Translations under genes and position numbers: made by a program
Notes under the pieces: generated by a model
The model's database searches: none
What the model saw: the letters and a program-made list of their open reading frames with translations, nothing else
What the model was told of the DNA's origin: nothing
Origin: Paragonimus skrjabini miyazakii
Lineage: Eukaryota > Platyhelminthes > Trematoda > Plagiorchiida > Troglotrematidae
Direction: 5' to 3'
NCBI GenBank assembly: GCA_014338405.1
Contig: JTDE01000699.1
Location: forward strand, 83,233-147,232
Length of the DNA: 64,000 bases
In this document: in pieces, positions 37,226 through 50,768 of the stretch
Numbering within the stretch: position 1 is the first letter of the stretch
Layout of the letters: each line of letters starts with the position of its first letter

Positions 37226-40200
37226 ACAAGTAGTATGTTACCCACAGGCGACATTCAGGAACAAAAGGGCAAGCTCCGAACGCCAGGAAGACGACGGACA
37301 AAAAGGGATTATCGGGATAGTGTATACGTGCGGTGTGAAAACTTCTGCCAAAGCGAATGACAACGCACTGTCACCTGATGTGTGTGAATGCATATCTGCC
37401 TTGCAAATGAGCGTGCGCGTTTGTGGTTTAATTTTTGACACCATCTGTACGGGAGTTAGTGCAATAAGGGGATTCTCAAAACAGGTGTAGTTTGCGATCG
37501 CAACAATATATGCACTGAGAACAGTAATCCCTTCCCATTGTAGGAGAGATGTTGATTAGCCGTCGAATACGTCAACATATGTATCATTAGGTTATCCCAA
37601 AACACACTGACAATCAAAAACAGTTTATTCTTCACAGACTCAACCACATAGCTGTTTCTTGCCCTACCGGGCGAGCAGTGAGCAAGATTTTAACTCTGTC
37701 TGAGAGTTTCGAAGCTACAAACAATTGACATGTGACATTTAGGCTGAATTCTAGTAACCGTAACCTTCTAATGATCTGGCCTTATACTTCCTTAGTGGTA
37801 TATTTGAAAAGTCAAACAATCCGTCAGTTTTCACATGTGAAGTAGATGTTAAAAATGGATAAACTGTTTCTGACTTCTATAGGGAGTATTTAGAAAAACA
37901 TTTGTCAAAAGTGTACGGAACCGCAACAGTGATAAATCCGTCACTTCAGATGGATTTTTCATATGGTTTTATGGCAATCTAAGTTACAGACGGGATTTAA
38001 CAATGGAAAAAAGTAATCATATCTTTAACTTTTTCTATTGTCATGGGTTTCTCACATAGAAACATCCTTACTGAAATAAGTAAATTCATTAATTGGGAAG
38101 AGTTATCTTACAATCAAAGTGTGATCGATGATATCCATGTTCGCATTAACCCATTACCTTGAACAGAGTTAGCTTGTGTTAGCAAAAGTGTATCGTGACA
38201 ATAGGCTTACACTACACTTATGCCTATCAACTTAAATGCAAAGTAAATCCGAAGGAATAAGCTCAAGAAACGTGCGAACGAAAGTCTATAAAGAATAGCT
38301 GATTCAAACAAAGGCCAGTGAAACAGTCAATAGAAAAAATATTATTGTGCTCATTTGAAGCAAACGGTTACCAATGAAAAAAAGTACATTTTCGTTAGTA
38401 TAGGAAACCCATCGTCCTTCAAACGCAAAATATCGTTTAAAATCGTGATAGTTAATTTTTGCATCTTCAGTTGTGGTCAGGTTGGCTAGTGAACTGAAAA
38501 TTTGATGTGCCCAGTGTGCTACTAAAACATGCTCGGAGTGGAATATTGAAGTCTGAAAACCTGTAATCGAGTCAGTGTGTGATAATCTGACCGCATTACA
38601 GACACCAGAGTGATAATCTGGCCCTCACCTACAAAGTCGTTCACCTGTTTGGTCCTTCATTATCAGCTCGTCTTTTTCTAAAATCATTCTTCGAAACTAC
38701 AGTACGAAATTGGCCTGTTTCTGTGTGGACAACGGTTAAGATATCAAGAGATGTTCACATTGAAGTGTATTAACCTGATGGTTACGGGTTAATCGGTGGA
38801 GAATTTTACAGCCCGAATCCGGTAGTGTGAGTAGGAGACAGTTCAACAGACAAGAGTAAATTCCATAAATATCAAAATGCGCACAACTGTCTGAATGACG
38901 TTTTGATATGTTCTTTTACTCGAAACTGGCATGACGGTAAGTAAACGGTTTTCGTTGATCTTCGTTCTAAACACCTTAGTTAAGTTTTTCCTTACATGTA
39001 TATACCACAAAACACTGAAATGGATCGTCAAAGTCAAGGTTGTTATCGGCAATACACAACAAATGATGGTATCTATCGAATCTAGTAGACATAGCTTATG
39101 CTAACTCAAAGGGACTGTGCATCACTGTAAATAAACGTGTAAGATTTTCCAGTGAACTCGCAGCTGAATGATACAAATAGAATATCATCTTATCTACAGA
39201 AAGCAACTTATTCTGGAATAAAAATGCCATAACTTGTTGTCACCTAAGTCAGTCCTAGTCAAGTTTCATGAGATTGGCTGACTGCTTTATCAGTCATTGC
39301 ATTGCAAAATCTGGAAAAGCGTCTAGACCAAACATCCTCTTATCTTGACTTTATGTAAAGATAAAAGAAAGCTGGCGAGCCCGGTGAGCAGGTTCTCACT
39401 GGCTAACTATAGCATGATAATTTTCCGATGGTCTGAAGGATTTGTAGAGAAACTTGAAGACATAAATAACAGTTAAGTGTTAGCTCGCTTTGCGCCCCAC
39501 ACAGTGTTGTCGGGCAATCGAAGCGGTTGCTGAAAAGCTTTCTAAAAGCCCACCAACCATTAAAACGTTATTGTTCTTGATTCATCTGACGCAAACTGCA
39601 GTGTTGACTATGCACTTTTGCATGCGAAAGTAGACCAGTGTGATAGTGGTGTCCTTCAATTTCCGGATTTCAAGAATTACTTGAAGGACAAATGTTATAT
39701 TATGAAAGATAAAAGAGTGTTATCTGGTGGATACTTTGGAATGTACAGTACTTCTCAGAGTTCCAATCTATTGTTCTTACTACTCAGTATTCAAATACTA
39801 TCATGTACACATTTCCAAGGAGTATTGTGTTGATCACAAGGGAGTATGGTGAGTATCAGGTGGTACTTGTAAAAAGTGTAAGTGCAAAAATGACCTAGGG
39901 ATGTAGTATAAATTGCTCACGATTCAATGGCTACAGCTTAAACCCTGTAATTGTAAACTGATGTAAAAAAAAATAACGTCTTTATGCATTAATTACATTT
40001 CGCAAAAGGAAAATGTGGGTAGTTTTCCTCTTAAACGAGGCCTACAAGTGACTTTTTCAAAAGATGATAGTCTGCCTCCTAACTGCTGTTTGGTGTTTAA
40101 AAAATCCAACACAAAACTTGGGGTGATAATCCGGTTGTTGAAAAAGTTCAATCTGGAGGGCTTACCCTCTCCGCTTAACCCATTTACACCTTCTTATCTT

Positions 40201-43200
40201 GGATTCAAGTGCTGCGCAAGTCAGCCACACCTTATAAGAGATATCTTGCTGGCACACAAGACAATTTGGGGGTCAGAAAGCGGCAATCCTGCTCAACCCA
40301 CATGCTTTCTCGGAAAGATTACCTGAACTGGGTCAGTCAACCGTGTGCTATCTGCCTGTTAGCGACGACCACCAAGATAAGGTTGCATTTGTCGCAGCAT
40401 CTTACGGAAGACATTTTTACGTTAGGTCCGAATCACTGTTTCTTAGGTCACTCGATGGAACTACAGTGTAAATAGGTCGCTGGGAAATCAAACAACCTTC
40501 GATCAATGTCCCAGCTTATCAAATCTAAAGTACCCTTTTCAATTTTACCGTGAAAGTGTCGTCGGTTTACGACTGGATGCGGAAATTTGATGCATACATT
40601 TGTGATGATATTCCCAGTTTAAAATGGTGTTGATCATTTCTGAAACTTCGAAATAGTTTGCCACTACTGGTGCCCGTGTAGCAAGCCACTTATTATTAAA
40701 GCTTACTTAGTTGACTCATACATATTACATAATCCGGTTATGCTTACTTACCGCACCATAATTTGGCAACATTTGCTCTAATTCATATTTTTATTATCCA
40801 GAACATTTCCAACTGCATTCATTATACATACATTAACTTTTTGTCTGTTTTGATACCTGCTAAAACCGAGTCAGATATATATAAACTTACTGTCTTCCAG
40901 CTTGAAACAGTCTACTTATTCCGACAAAGTTATGATCTTATGATACACTAGTGGTACTTATCCGGACTGCCATAGTAAGTGAATTATTTTCTTGAAAAGA
41001 AAACCTATGTCCGTCTTCAAAATGTTGTCCATTCAAATTTCCACTGGGAAACCTTCGAACTTGTGGGTCCCGCCTCTTGGTCAATTTGCACACAGAAATC
41101 TGTTTTGTTGACAAACTGTTTGTTATGAACAACCTGGTTGACTTTAATCTGTTTTAAGCCGTTAACACGACATCACTATTTATCAATGTACGCTCTACCC
41201 GAGCTTACTCTGATATTCATCCAAAATTAAACCAAGACCAGGAGAGTGAAGTATCTATGTGCAATGCCGTTAAGCGGTTTACAAACGCACCTGGAGGATC
41301 TCATTGTCTGACTTCAGTAGCGCTTAACTGTTGAGAATTAATAAACTCAAAACATGTCATTATTTGCTGCAATATGATCAATTTTCCCTCAGTTCTGCCG
41401 GCAAAATCTGTCACAGACTAGAAACCGGACCTAGTCCCGAGCAATTAACTAGTGTTGTAGAAATTGCGAAAGATTAGAAACTGACGTTATATGCACATCA
41501 ACCGTTTTAGTTAGTAACATGCTACCACTCGAACTGAACTACGAACAAGCTGCTATTGATGGCAGTTATCAGCACCTAGTAGACTAGAAATTTGATAATA
41601 AGTGTCAGATTTAGACTGGTTTCCACTTCCCTGTGATACGTCACAATTCACTTTGTCACCACTTCAAACTAAAGGCGACCGGAAGTTCAAAGGTGGAAAC
41701 GCTTATTATATCTCAAGACATCCAATCACCTATCCGCGTTTTTATAAATAACCTCATCCTTTCCTAATGCAATCAATAAATACAGGATTTACGAAGGTAA
41801 TCGTCATGTTAAATACATAACTTCTGATACAGCAGTCCACCAGTACCAAGTGTAACTCCTGAAATTTAACGAATTTACTCATTACTTGACACGATTCCAC
41901 TTCACTGGCAAAATGAACACGCTGCATCGTACGACCAGGTTCCGCTAGTTGATACCTGAAAACGAAAAGGGAACTTATAGACTAGCTTACGTGAGGCTTC
42001 TTCCTACGCTTTTACAACTAACCATGTTTCATTCGGATAACATCGGAGAGAACCTAGTGAGTATCTCGTTGGAACTGTTATGTCTAATTGTCGTGTAGTT
42101 CTGAAATTTGAGGTACGGTATTGTAGAACTTTAGCTGAGATCGCCCTCCAGACAGATATCCAGACGAATTAGAATCACATGGGCTTCATCGTAACCTATG
42201 ACTGGATGTTCATACTGTTGGTCTTAAATGCAACATCAACTAAATACGATAACCTGAGGGCATCTAGTTAATTATCAGTACTTTCGAAGAACTGAGATAG
42301 CTAACGCAAATGATCACTTTGTGCACGGAAGTGCTGCCTTCTATAGTGTCCAATTAAATCGTAATTAATGTTTCGAAGAAAACAACTGGCACCATTTTTT
42401 TAAGATGTACGCTCTTTCAGTACAATTCAAGCAATCATTTCTTGACAATCTGACGAGACCCGAGGCATCTAGTGAGCGGCCGTTAATTCTGGTTAATTAG
42501 ATTATTATCAATGTGGATGAAGTATTTCAGTGAAAATTATTATTCCGATAAACTCCCTTCCAGGGAATTTATTCATCAAACACGTATGGTTATATACCCA
42601 TACACTTCGTGGTTTATATAGGCATTTGCAAACCAAGAAAATATGTACCCAATGAATAGCCAGGGAAAGGAAAAAGTCATTTCAAGTACTCCAGCCCCTC
42701 AACTTTCTTTCAACCAGCTGAACCGTTCCTCACCCTACTTATCGTTAGTGTTTTGATTTGGACTGATCTATTCAGTATAATTCAACGGTATATTTGAGAA
42801 CTACCGTAGGTGTGTATGCGCTTTTGTTGAGGAAGGGTGGGAGGTAACAGTCTGAAACTTTCTCATTTCAGTTCACAATGTATCTCAGCACGGAAGTCCA
42901 AGTGTTTTTCACCTTTCGAGTTATTCGGCTCTGAGCATCTGAGTGATTAAGCCGGGTGGTTGGAAATTTTACATCGCCAGAAGGAACTCCGAAAACTGAC
43001 GGTAATTTAATTGACCGCCAGCTCTGATTGTCAAACTCTGACACAATTGCAAACAAATCCCAAGAACGACGCAAAGTCCCCTGAGTGTCTTTATTACTCC
43101 TAGTGATTCCGTGACTAAGGGAAACAGCGAAGGACAGACGGTGCATGCTAATCTGTTTTTGATTGCACCTAGCCAGTTATTTTGCAGATGGGAAACATCA

Positions 43201-46200
43201 ATTGAAGAGGTGGGGGATTACAGATTCGTCAGTGGAGTGACGTAAAGTCTGTACAATCGAATGCTAAACCACAGTTTGTCAATTTTATTTCGGTCTTTTC
43301 AAAGTCTATAAGAAATTCAAATTAACGAGATCAAACCCGTCAGGCTTCTGCTTAGAGCCACAGTGTGACGTACACAAGCACGTTAAGCTCCAGGAGTTTA
43401 GTTCGTATTATTGATAATTAACCTGGGATTTGAACGTCATAATAATTTATCGTCATAAATGGATGGAGCTCGGCATTAACATGTGATATTTTGATTGTTA
43501 CTAATGCGAGGCCAGTAATACCGTAGCCGACGCTTCCACAGAGATTGGAGATGGAATTCCGATGGTGATAAATGATGAGTGAAGCCGGAAATACGTGTTC
43601 GTTATTGTAGGAGGGGTTGAGTGAATAGTCGGTCAATACACGAAACTTATATCCCAGTGTCAGTGTTGTTCAAATTGTCTATATATATATTTATAACCAT
43701 TATATCGATATTGATACCTCTACGACATTGCATATCTATCAGTCTGAATTAGATGCTGACCGACTTTTTCAGTATAGGTAACAAAGAGATATTCAGAATG
43801 ATTCGTGTTATATGCATTAATTGTAGACAATTGTTCAGACTGGCAAATGACAAATAAACAGGTGAGGAGGAAGAATGGCAATAAAATATAAACAGTTCAT
43901 TTAGGGGAGTATGAAACACTATTTTACCACGAGATACGATGCTTTTCATCACACATATGATACCAATTTACACAGTCCCTCATGTGAAATAACAGATAGA
44001 AAATGTAATAGTCACTGGTGGTTACAGGGATTAGAAATATTGTTGGGTTATTTATTGTCGTAGTAGTAGTTTTGTTTAAGGTTGGCATTCCGAGAATATA
44101 CAGTTGCTGTTTTCATTACCAGTGGTTCAAAAGAAGCAATATTAAACTGAGTGCGTTTTTCCGCTGATTCCAATGACTGCGTCAATTGTGAATGTATGCA
44201 GTATTTTATCCATATATAGAATGAATTGGTATGTTTAAGTAATATGTATTTTCTTTTTTATCGAACGCAGTGGTCCTCTGAGTCGTTGGTCAATTAAAGA
44301 GGCGAATTACGTTAGGAAATAATGTCCATGTGTTTTGATAAGCGCAAAACAACCGTAACTGTCAATTAAGATTATCGGACCAATCAAACGATCTTAGATG
44401 CAATCTTGAATGAACAGAAGATGGAATATCGGACGGTCCTACATACACTCCCAGGCAGTAACATACCAGTCACATGTATGTAATATATGTCAAGCATACT
44501 TATTTACTTAACTGGTAGCGTCCTGTGTTGTCAAACTTGAAAGCCGATTAAACAAACTATCTAACACGAGTTTAACAATATTCCAGTTTCTTATACTCTC
44601 AAACTATGCGTGATCACTGGAACAAAGTCAATGTTTGTAGATGTTTCGCTTGAGGACTGGCATTTACAGGCCTCATCTGATATGTAACCTTCGGGTTAAA
44701 CCAACTTGTTTTGGATTTCTCACGATCATTCATAATAGGAATGGCTAATCAAATCGGATAGGGCACAAGTGTTGATTTGTCGATGGGTCTTCCGTTTATA
44801 GGAAAATTAAGTATACTCCGGGTTGCTATGACTAAAATCACATGAAGCTAGGAGATTGTACAAATTAATTTTGCCGCCGTATGCGTTAGTGTGAAACAAA
44901 GCAAAAAGAAATGTCGCGTAATGAATATTGGCGTGTGCTGTGTAGATGTCCTTGACTGAAGTAGTACAGGTGTGGCGGTAAAATTACACATTTTTATTAA
45001 AAAAGTCCAAGAGTTATCCCAGTAGAGATAAAATGAATCACGATGATGTAACTCATCTTACAATAATCAAGCCGATGTTACTTGGTTTAAATGAACATTT
45101 AAAAGTTAAAATGTTATAAAACCATTATGCGACACATTAAAATTAATATCACTACTTGCGATATCCAATGTAATTTTTGGTTGTTATTAAAAGTTAGACG
45201 CATACCTCACTTGAGTCATGGTAATCTTACAAGTTGAGGGATGGTTACTAAGCTTCTGCACGAGGATCTTCATGCATCGAACACATCTATGATAAAACTA
45301 CAAAACTCGGAATCAAGAACTTGGAATGACCGTGAAAATCGTAGTTGAACTGAAACCTTTCGCGTCAGTAATAACAAGAAGACCTCTGACTGGTTGCAGT
45401 AAGTAGTTGTCGTTCATAAGACAGGAACCCGGAATTGTAGATGTACATCACTAGGAAAAAATTCAGTCTGTTATTCGCTGATTTTAGTAGTACATGGAGG
45501 TTCAAAAGTTGTAAACCCAGTAGTGTAACACAGACCAAGAAAACTGGTAAATAATGAGAGAAGTAACAATGAAACCATTACTCCGGTCCTGATATGATAC
45601 CTTGATGAGGGGTTGGATTGATTTATTGCCAGATTATCTGAATCGAATGGATTTTCATCTCGAAATTTTTCAGCTATGTTCCGCTTCGCAGTATCTGTAG
45701 ATGTTGTCAGCAGTAATCATATTCTCAACAGATTTCCTCTTCATTTGCAACATAGCATCGGTTCTTGCATTCTTAATTATTGAAGTACACATTTGTAGAG
45801 TCAACACTTAAGTAGTTTTGTGGATTTATGAAAACCGGAAACCTTCACATCACAGGCTGTAACCGAATCACACATAACTGGTAACGTGTAATGCTCCTAA
45901 GATCCATTTCTAATCGAATCCGACTTTAAGATATGTTTATACCACTAATATCACTGGTGCAACTCTTCATGAATAACTTCATAAGTAGTGTCAGAAACTC
46001 AAAAAATATGTCGCCAGTTTTCTAACTAATAAGCTGTCCTGTGTGTATTTTACAAAATCGAGGTGCTAGCTCGAGGTTTACCTTTCATTATATAACATTA
46101 GAAAGTTGGTTGTATTACATCACTTTTTTATCGTTTTTATGATTATTTTTATGACTGCGTTAATTCCAGAACATGTTATCAAAACTTGGTTATGGATTTA

Positions 46201-47587
46201 AAACTCTGTTTGATCATTTTATCTGTCAAGCCGCGAACTCATTCTCATCTTATAATTAACTGGCAAAAACAGATGCTTCGGGAGATTTAGAACGGTCGTA
46301 AACTTTACCTCGATCAGCCGTGTCCAGTTATTTCACAAACCACTTCATTGTATGTAAGAAGACTGGTTATAGACAACGGTGAATTTGAACTTCACTTTTT
46401 CAACACTCATGAGAAAATAAGCCTACTTTTGGTCTATTCATATCAACTACACAAAACTCATTTTAATAATATGAACTATAGTCTACCTCTTCCATTTTTT
46501 CCAAAGCTCTATTAAGTCCTTGTGTTTTCAGGCTCGTGCATATACAAATACTTGTAGCATGTTTGCTGTTCTACAGATGTGTGCTCGTTTCTTTGGTAAC
46601 CACAACAACAACAACAAGTTAGACAATGTAACCAATACTGCCACTGACCAGTTTCGCTTGTTCACGCCTTCTAATATCCAATTTACGATTCGAATGTTTT
46701 GTGAAGCAATGTACTTTAGCATATATTTGTGGTGAAGAAAATCAACTAATGTTACTACAAGTGATAAATAAAACGAAATCTTTTAACAGTTAGGTAGACG
46801 GATGAACGAGTGTAACAGTTACCACATGGGAGCGATTGTTACTACTGTTTTGGTGGTTTAGGTAACGATCTACAACGAAGAAAATATCACAACTGTAGAT
46901 CATAACTGTAGATCTAGATGGGACACGGCGTTCTGTTACCGCTGTAAAATGGATGTATTTCACGTTCTTATGTGAAGCAAGAAAGCTGTTAAAGATAGAA
47001 ACTAAAGTGTTGAGTCACGTTTTCGTCTAAATAAACTAGCCAACTGAAACCCCATTACTTCACTACTCACAACCAACAAGAATTTGGTGAAAATAATTAC
47101 GACACAATTATGTCCCGATCGATTTGTCGAAATAAACCATTTTTAACCCGTTATCGTTCAAAAGAAACACTGTGAGCAATCTCAGACATCGTCAGTTCAA
47201 ATTTGATCCCAGCCTGAAATTTAACCTGTGTTCCAAATTAGTCATTTTCTAGGGACAAGTACCACTGCCAGTCACTGTCCTCAACAGGTAATCTTTCAGT
47301 TAGCATCAATTCGTTCGTGTAAAAAAGCATTGCTCATTCAAGGAATAAGCCCTGCTAGATTACACAAAGTTGTCTCGATCGGCGCGACAAAAATTCCATC
47401 TCTGCACACCAATCGAGCAAGGTACGCAAGATAAACATCACTCTCCGAAAACGGGCAAAACTTTCCGAGACTTCAGTTCTGTGTCGCTGGCAATACTCTC
47501 TGGGTAACTGATAGTTCATAAATCCTATTCTATGAGATGTTCATCAGTGATACCAACATTTCCAGCTGATCCCGTCACAAACGTTGC

Positions 47588-47660
47588 ACATGGTGCTTTT
47601 ATCCTAGTGGAAAACAGCTTTGACTCGTAAGCCAAAGGTTGCCGATTTAAACCTCGTTCC
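47588..47660 (+). repeat. tRNA-like SINE head or tRNA pseudogene
   Basis: The order ATCCTAGTGG (A-box-like), TTTGACTCGTAAGCC (anticodon-arm-like, CGT), GGTTGCCGATTTAAACCTCG (B-box-like, with TTTAAACC for TTCAAACC) resembles a decayed tRNA. The acceptor stem does not pair, so it is not a working tRNA. It could be the head of a second SINE family. No second copy of the stretch was noticed in the window. Confidence 0.35.
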
Positions 47661-48668
47661 ATATACCTTCAGTGGATGGGTCCAAACAGAGAAACACATT
47701 TTGTGAATTTTTCCATAAATGAACATTATGCAACATTTCGTCGTAACAACTCCGGATCCTCGTAGCCAACACGGACTAGGCCGAAATTGCAAAAGAAAAT
47801 TTTACTAAATTGATTCCAGAATAAAGACGATGTAACGTCGTATGTAAAACGTCTGCGACTTCACTGTGTCATAAACCAAACTACGCCTGCGTCACGGATT
47901 TACTATGCTGCTTTAACAGAGATTCCCCTTATACACATTGTATCCAATATAAACCACAAGATACGACCGAGTCACGTTTGTGGTACCATCAGCGAGTGCT
48001 GATTAAGTTAGTGGGCTAGTATGAAGAGGAAAACCTTGTGACTATGACACAAGAAACGGAGAGAATCTCTAATAGTAGACCCTAAAGCTAATTGGACAAA
48101 CAAATAGTAGGAATATGGGGCACGTGATTTCATTATAAAGATACATATCAGTGAGTTCCCCGGCAGCCAATAAAAATGAATGAAACTAAATTTTCACGGT
48201 TTTGGAGTAAAATGTGTCAACGAAGCAAAGTAATAGTAGAGACAGCAGGTCAGTATGACAGATTTTTAAAAAGTGGAACGAGTGACTTAATAACTACTAC
48301 GGCCGTTAGCTGATCCGAGTAAAATATGTATGACAATCATATATTTTGTGTCAAATTTACACGCCATTCGTGCGAGTACATTTGCTGACGGTAAGTTAGT
48401 GACATCAGTCCGAGACACTTGCAGTTACACTCGTCGCAGTGCGACACGAACAAGTGACTTCTACATGCTGCTCTCATTATGACTTTGAGTGTCATCTACC
48501 TGAGTTATCTGTTGTACACTTGTGGCTAGTTACATTTTGGGACACCTATATGGCTCATATTTCTCTCCACCATTCGTTTCGGGACTGTGCCTCCCGAAGG
48601 TCTGTCATTCATACTGTTGCACGCTATACATATGAGTAACATTCATATATTGCAGCGTTTTAAGTTTG

Positions 48669-48815
48669 CCATCACCCAAATTTGATGGCAGCCTTCGAAT
48701 TCACGTAGACTTTCCCGCCTCTTTCGAAAATAATCACTAGGCTCGACCCGGTTACCTCACGACAGCTTAACCAGAGTTCTAATCTCCGCCGTGGCAAGAA
48801 TATGCACTACCGGCT
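48669..48815. repeat. SINE copy with internal inversion
   Basis: The left part (48669-48745) matches the SINE 3' half on the minus strand: ATCACCCAAATTTGATGGCA, then GTAGACTTTCCCGCCT and CTTTCGAAAA. The right part (48748-48815) matches the tRNA-like half on the plus strand: CGGTTACCTCACGACAG, then a decayed B box, then GCCGTGGCAAGAATATGCAC. The two halves are therefore head to head. The copy is old, and the similarity of the right part is weaker than that of the left. Confidence 0.55.
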
Positions 48816-50453
48816 GGTGTGAAAAAGTTAACATCACAGTGACTCTCAGTGACACTGTTTCATATGAAGTGGGCAAATAGTGAAAAAGAGTAAGCCATTT
48901 TCAAAAAAAATAAACAGATAAGCCTTTTTTGAGAAACATTCAACTTTTCTCACTGTTTGTATCCAAGAGCATACTTGAATCTTTCACACGATGACAGTCA
49001 AATGCGTTAAGCTGACGTTTACTTTTAGGAGAATGAGCCGCTGATAATGTTTGTCATCTTGACGTAATTAGGGTTGGCATCCAAAAAACCTTTGATTACA
49101 TAGTCATTTTCAACAGTAACTACTGTCCGCTGTTGGCTACTAGATAATGTTCCGTTAAACTGTTTACAGCATCACATCAGTGTTTATTTTCAATCGCTCT
49201 GCAAACCCTGAATCCTATGGGAACTACAATGTTTGTATGAAAACATCGCAGTTGCTGAAATCACAGTTCAGTTCTTCCAAACAATCGCCCCAGGTTAGAA
49301 TAAAAAAGATCGAATTAGTTGTAATGAAAATGAAATTGCTTTTGGGGGAGTGAGCATCAAGAAGGAAAACCGACCAAATGTCGTCAGATTTTTAGCGTTG
49401 TTTTCTCACTTAATGAAAAACAACTGATCACACAGTAAACCCTGTTTCTCTAGCCATCAAGATGGTATCCGACTTTCGCCTCAGTTGTGCGTACCACATA
49501 TAGATGACGATGCTGTGTTTGGAGTCCGCTATCCCCACGATGTTGGTCAAACAGGGTTCCTTAATTAGCATGTCGGAAATATGATATGTATTCAAACAAA
49601 ACGGAAGCACATTTGATGAGACTCCAACCACCGCTTTACACCAATTCGAACCATTGATGGGAATCCGTGATTCTACAAGATAACTTGTGCTACAGATTCC
49701 CCAAGGGAAGTTTTAGATCGGCTTATCTATTCATTAACAGTATCAGTCCGCCTTGGAAATGGTTACATTCAGGTTACCTCTTTTACAAACTCAGCGTCCT
49801 AGTTCAAACCCTAAAGTAATCGTTGTGCGTTGCTTTTACCCTGCCTCTGGGGTTTATCTTCGCATATGGGAATGTTTGATCTCATAAATGTGCATTTTTT
49901 CCACAGCTTTTGATAGGGTTTTTGAACATTCAGCGAACAGATGAGTATGGAAAATGACCGGTTTAAGTCAAATTCTGAATTGTTTGGCGATTATTGCGCC
50001 CAACCAACAAAAAAGAACCCTACATACTGGAATATTTCTAAAGCTCAAAAAGGTTCTGTCGGAAATACTTCCCAGACAAAAGCGAGGTAAATGGATTTAC
50101 AACTGAGCTGGTAATTAGTATTCTGTCCGAAAAACTACCACTGTTTCCTGTTTTGAAAAAGTTATTGTGGTATGATTATTAATCCTACTATGATAGGCAT
50201 TAACATAATCCATTTGAAACAAAGAGGTTCAATCCACTGGATTTTGACATCAGAATCCAGTAGATTTTTGAGGTTTTCTCTTCATTTATGTTTCATTTAT
50301 ATCTTAATATCATTATTGCATACTGGAAAATATCAGAAATCCACCTAATTAGAAACAGGCTTATCTATGACTAAAAATCCTAATAATCTTTGTGATATAA
50401 TTATCTACTTATTAAACCCTTATTAAACAGACAAAATAGGTTGTGTAACAACA

Positions 50454-50466
50454 TGATAGTTCTCTT
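50454..50466. repeat. Target-site duplication, left copy
   Basis: TGATAGTTCTCTT is repeated exactly at 50756-50768 on the other side of the SINE. This is typical of insertion by LINE-type target-primed reverse transcription. Confidence 0.88.
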
Positions 50467-50755
50467 TACTGATGAGTATTCGGGGATTTGGTTAATTTCA
50501 AGTTGAACATCACCCACAATTGATCGCAGCTGTCGCATTCCCATAGACTTTCCAGTCGGCCCCTTTCGAAAAGAAGCACTAGACTAGAATTTCGCTCTCA
50601 TTAGAGCTCGTCAGTAGTGCATATCATCGCCACTGCCGGGACTTGAACCACGGACACGCAGTTCATGAGGCAACCGTGTTTACCACTGCGCCATTGACCT
50701 CACGTTAGGCACGACCGAATTATCATATGTGAACGCTCAACCACTTTCGCTTGTG
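50467..50755 (-). repeat. SINE copy with intact boundaries
   Basis: This is the best reference copy of the family, 289 bp on the minus strand. It starts CACAAGCGAAAGTGG and has A box TGGCGCAGTGG and B box GGTTCAAGTCC. The body follows (GATATGCACTACTGACGAG, TTTCGAAAGGGGCCGACTGG, GCGATCAATTGTGGGTGATG), and the end is AACCAAATCCCCGAATACTC plus ATCAGTA. There is no poly(A) tail. Flanking 13-bp duplications fix both ends, so this insertion did not include the linker seen with other copies. It shares most positions with the 35.2 and 16.8 kb copies and looks the youngest. Confidence 0.92.
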
Positions 50756-50768
50756 TGATAGTTCTCTT
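50756..50768. repeat. Target-site duplication, right copy
   Basis: This is the exact partner of the 13 bases at 50454-50466. Confidence 0.88.

Noticed and set aside
40015..40475. Two overlapping plus-strand open frames (103 and 88 codons)
   Set aside because: RYLAGTQD resembles a Copia integrase/RNase H phrase only superficially; no supporting motifs nearby.
47256..47290. 35-bp candidate exon between TTTTCTAG and GTAATC
   Set aside because: Its length is not a multiple of three, and it would break the phase-0 to phase-0 join between the neighbouring channel exons.
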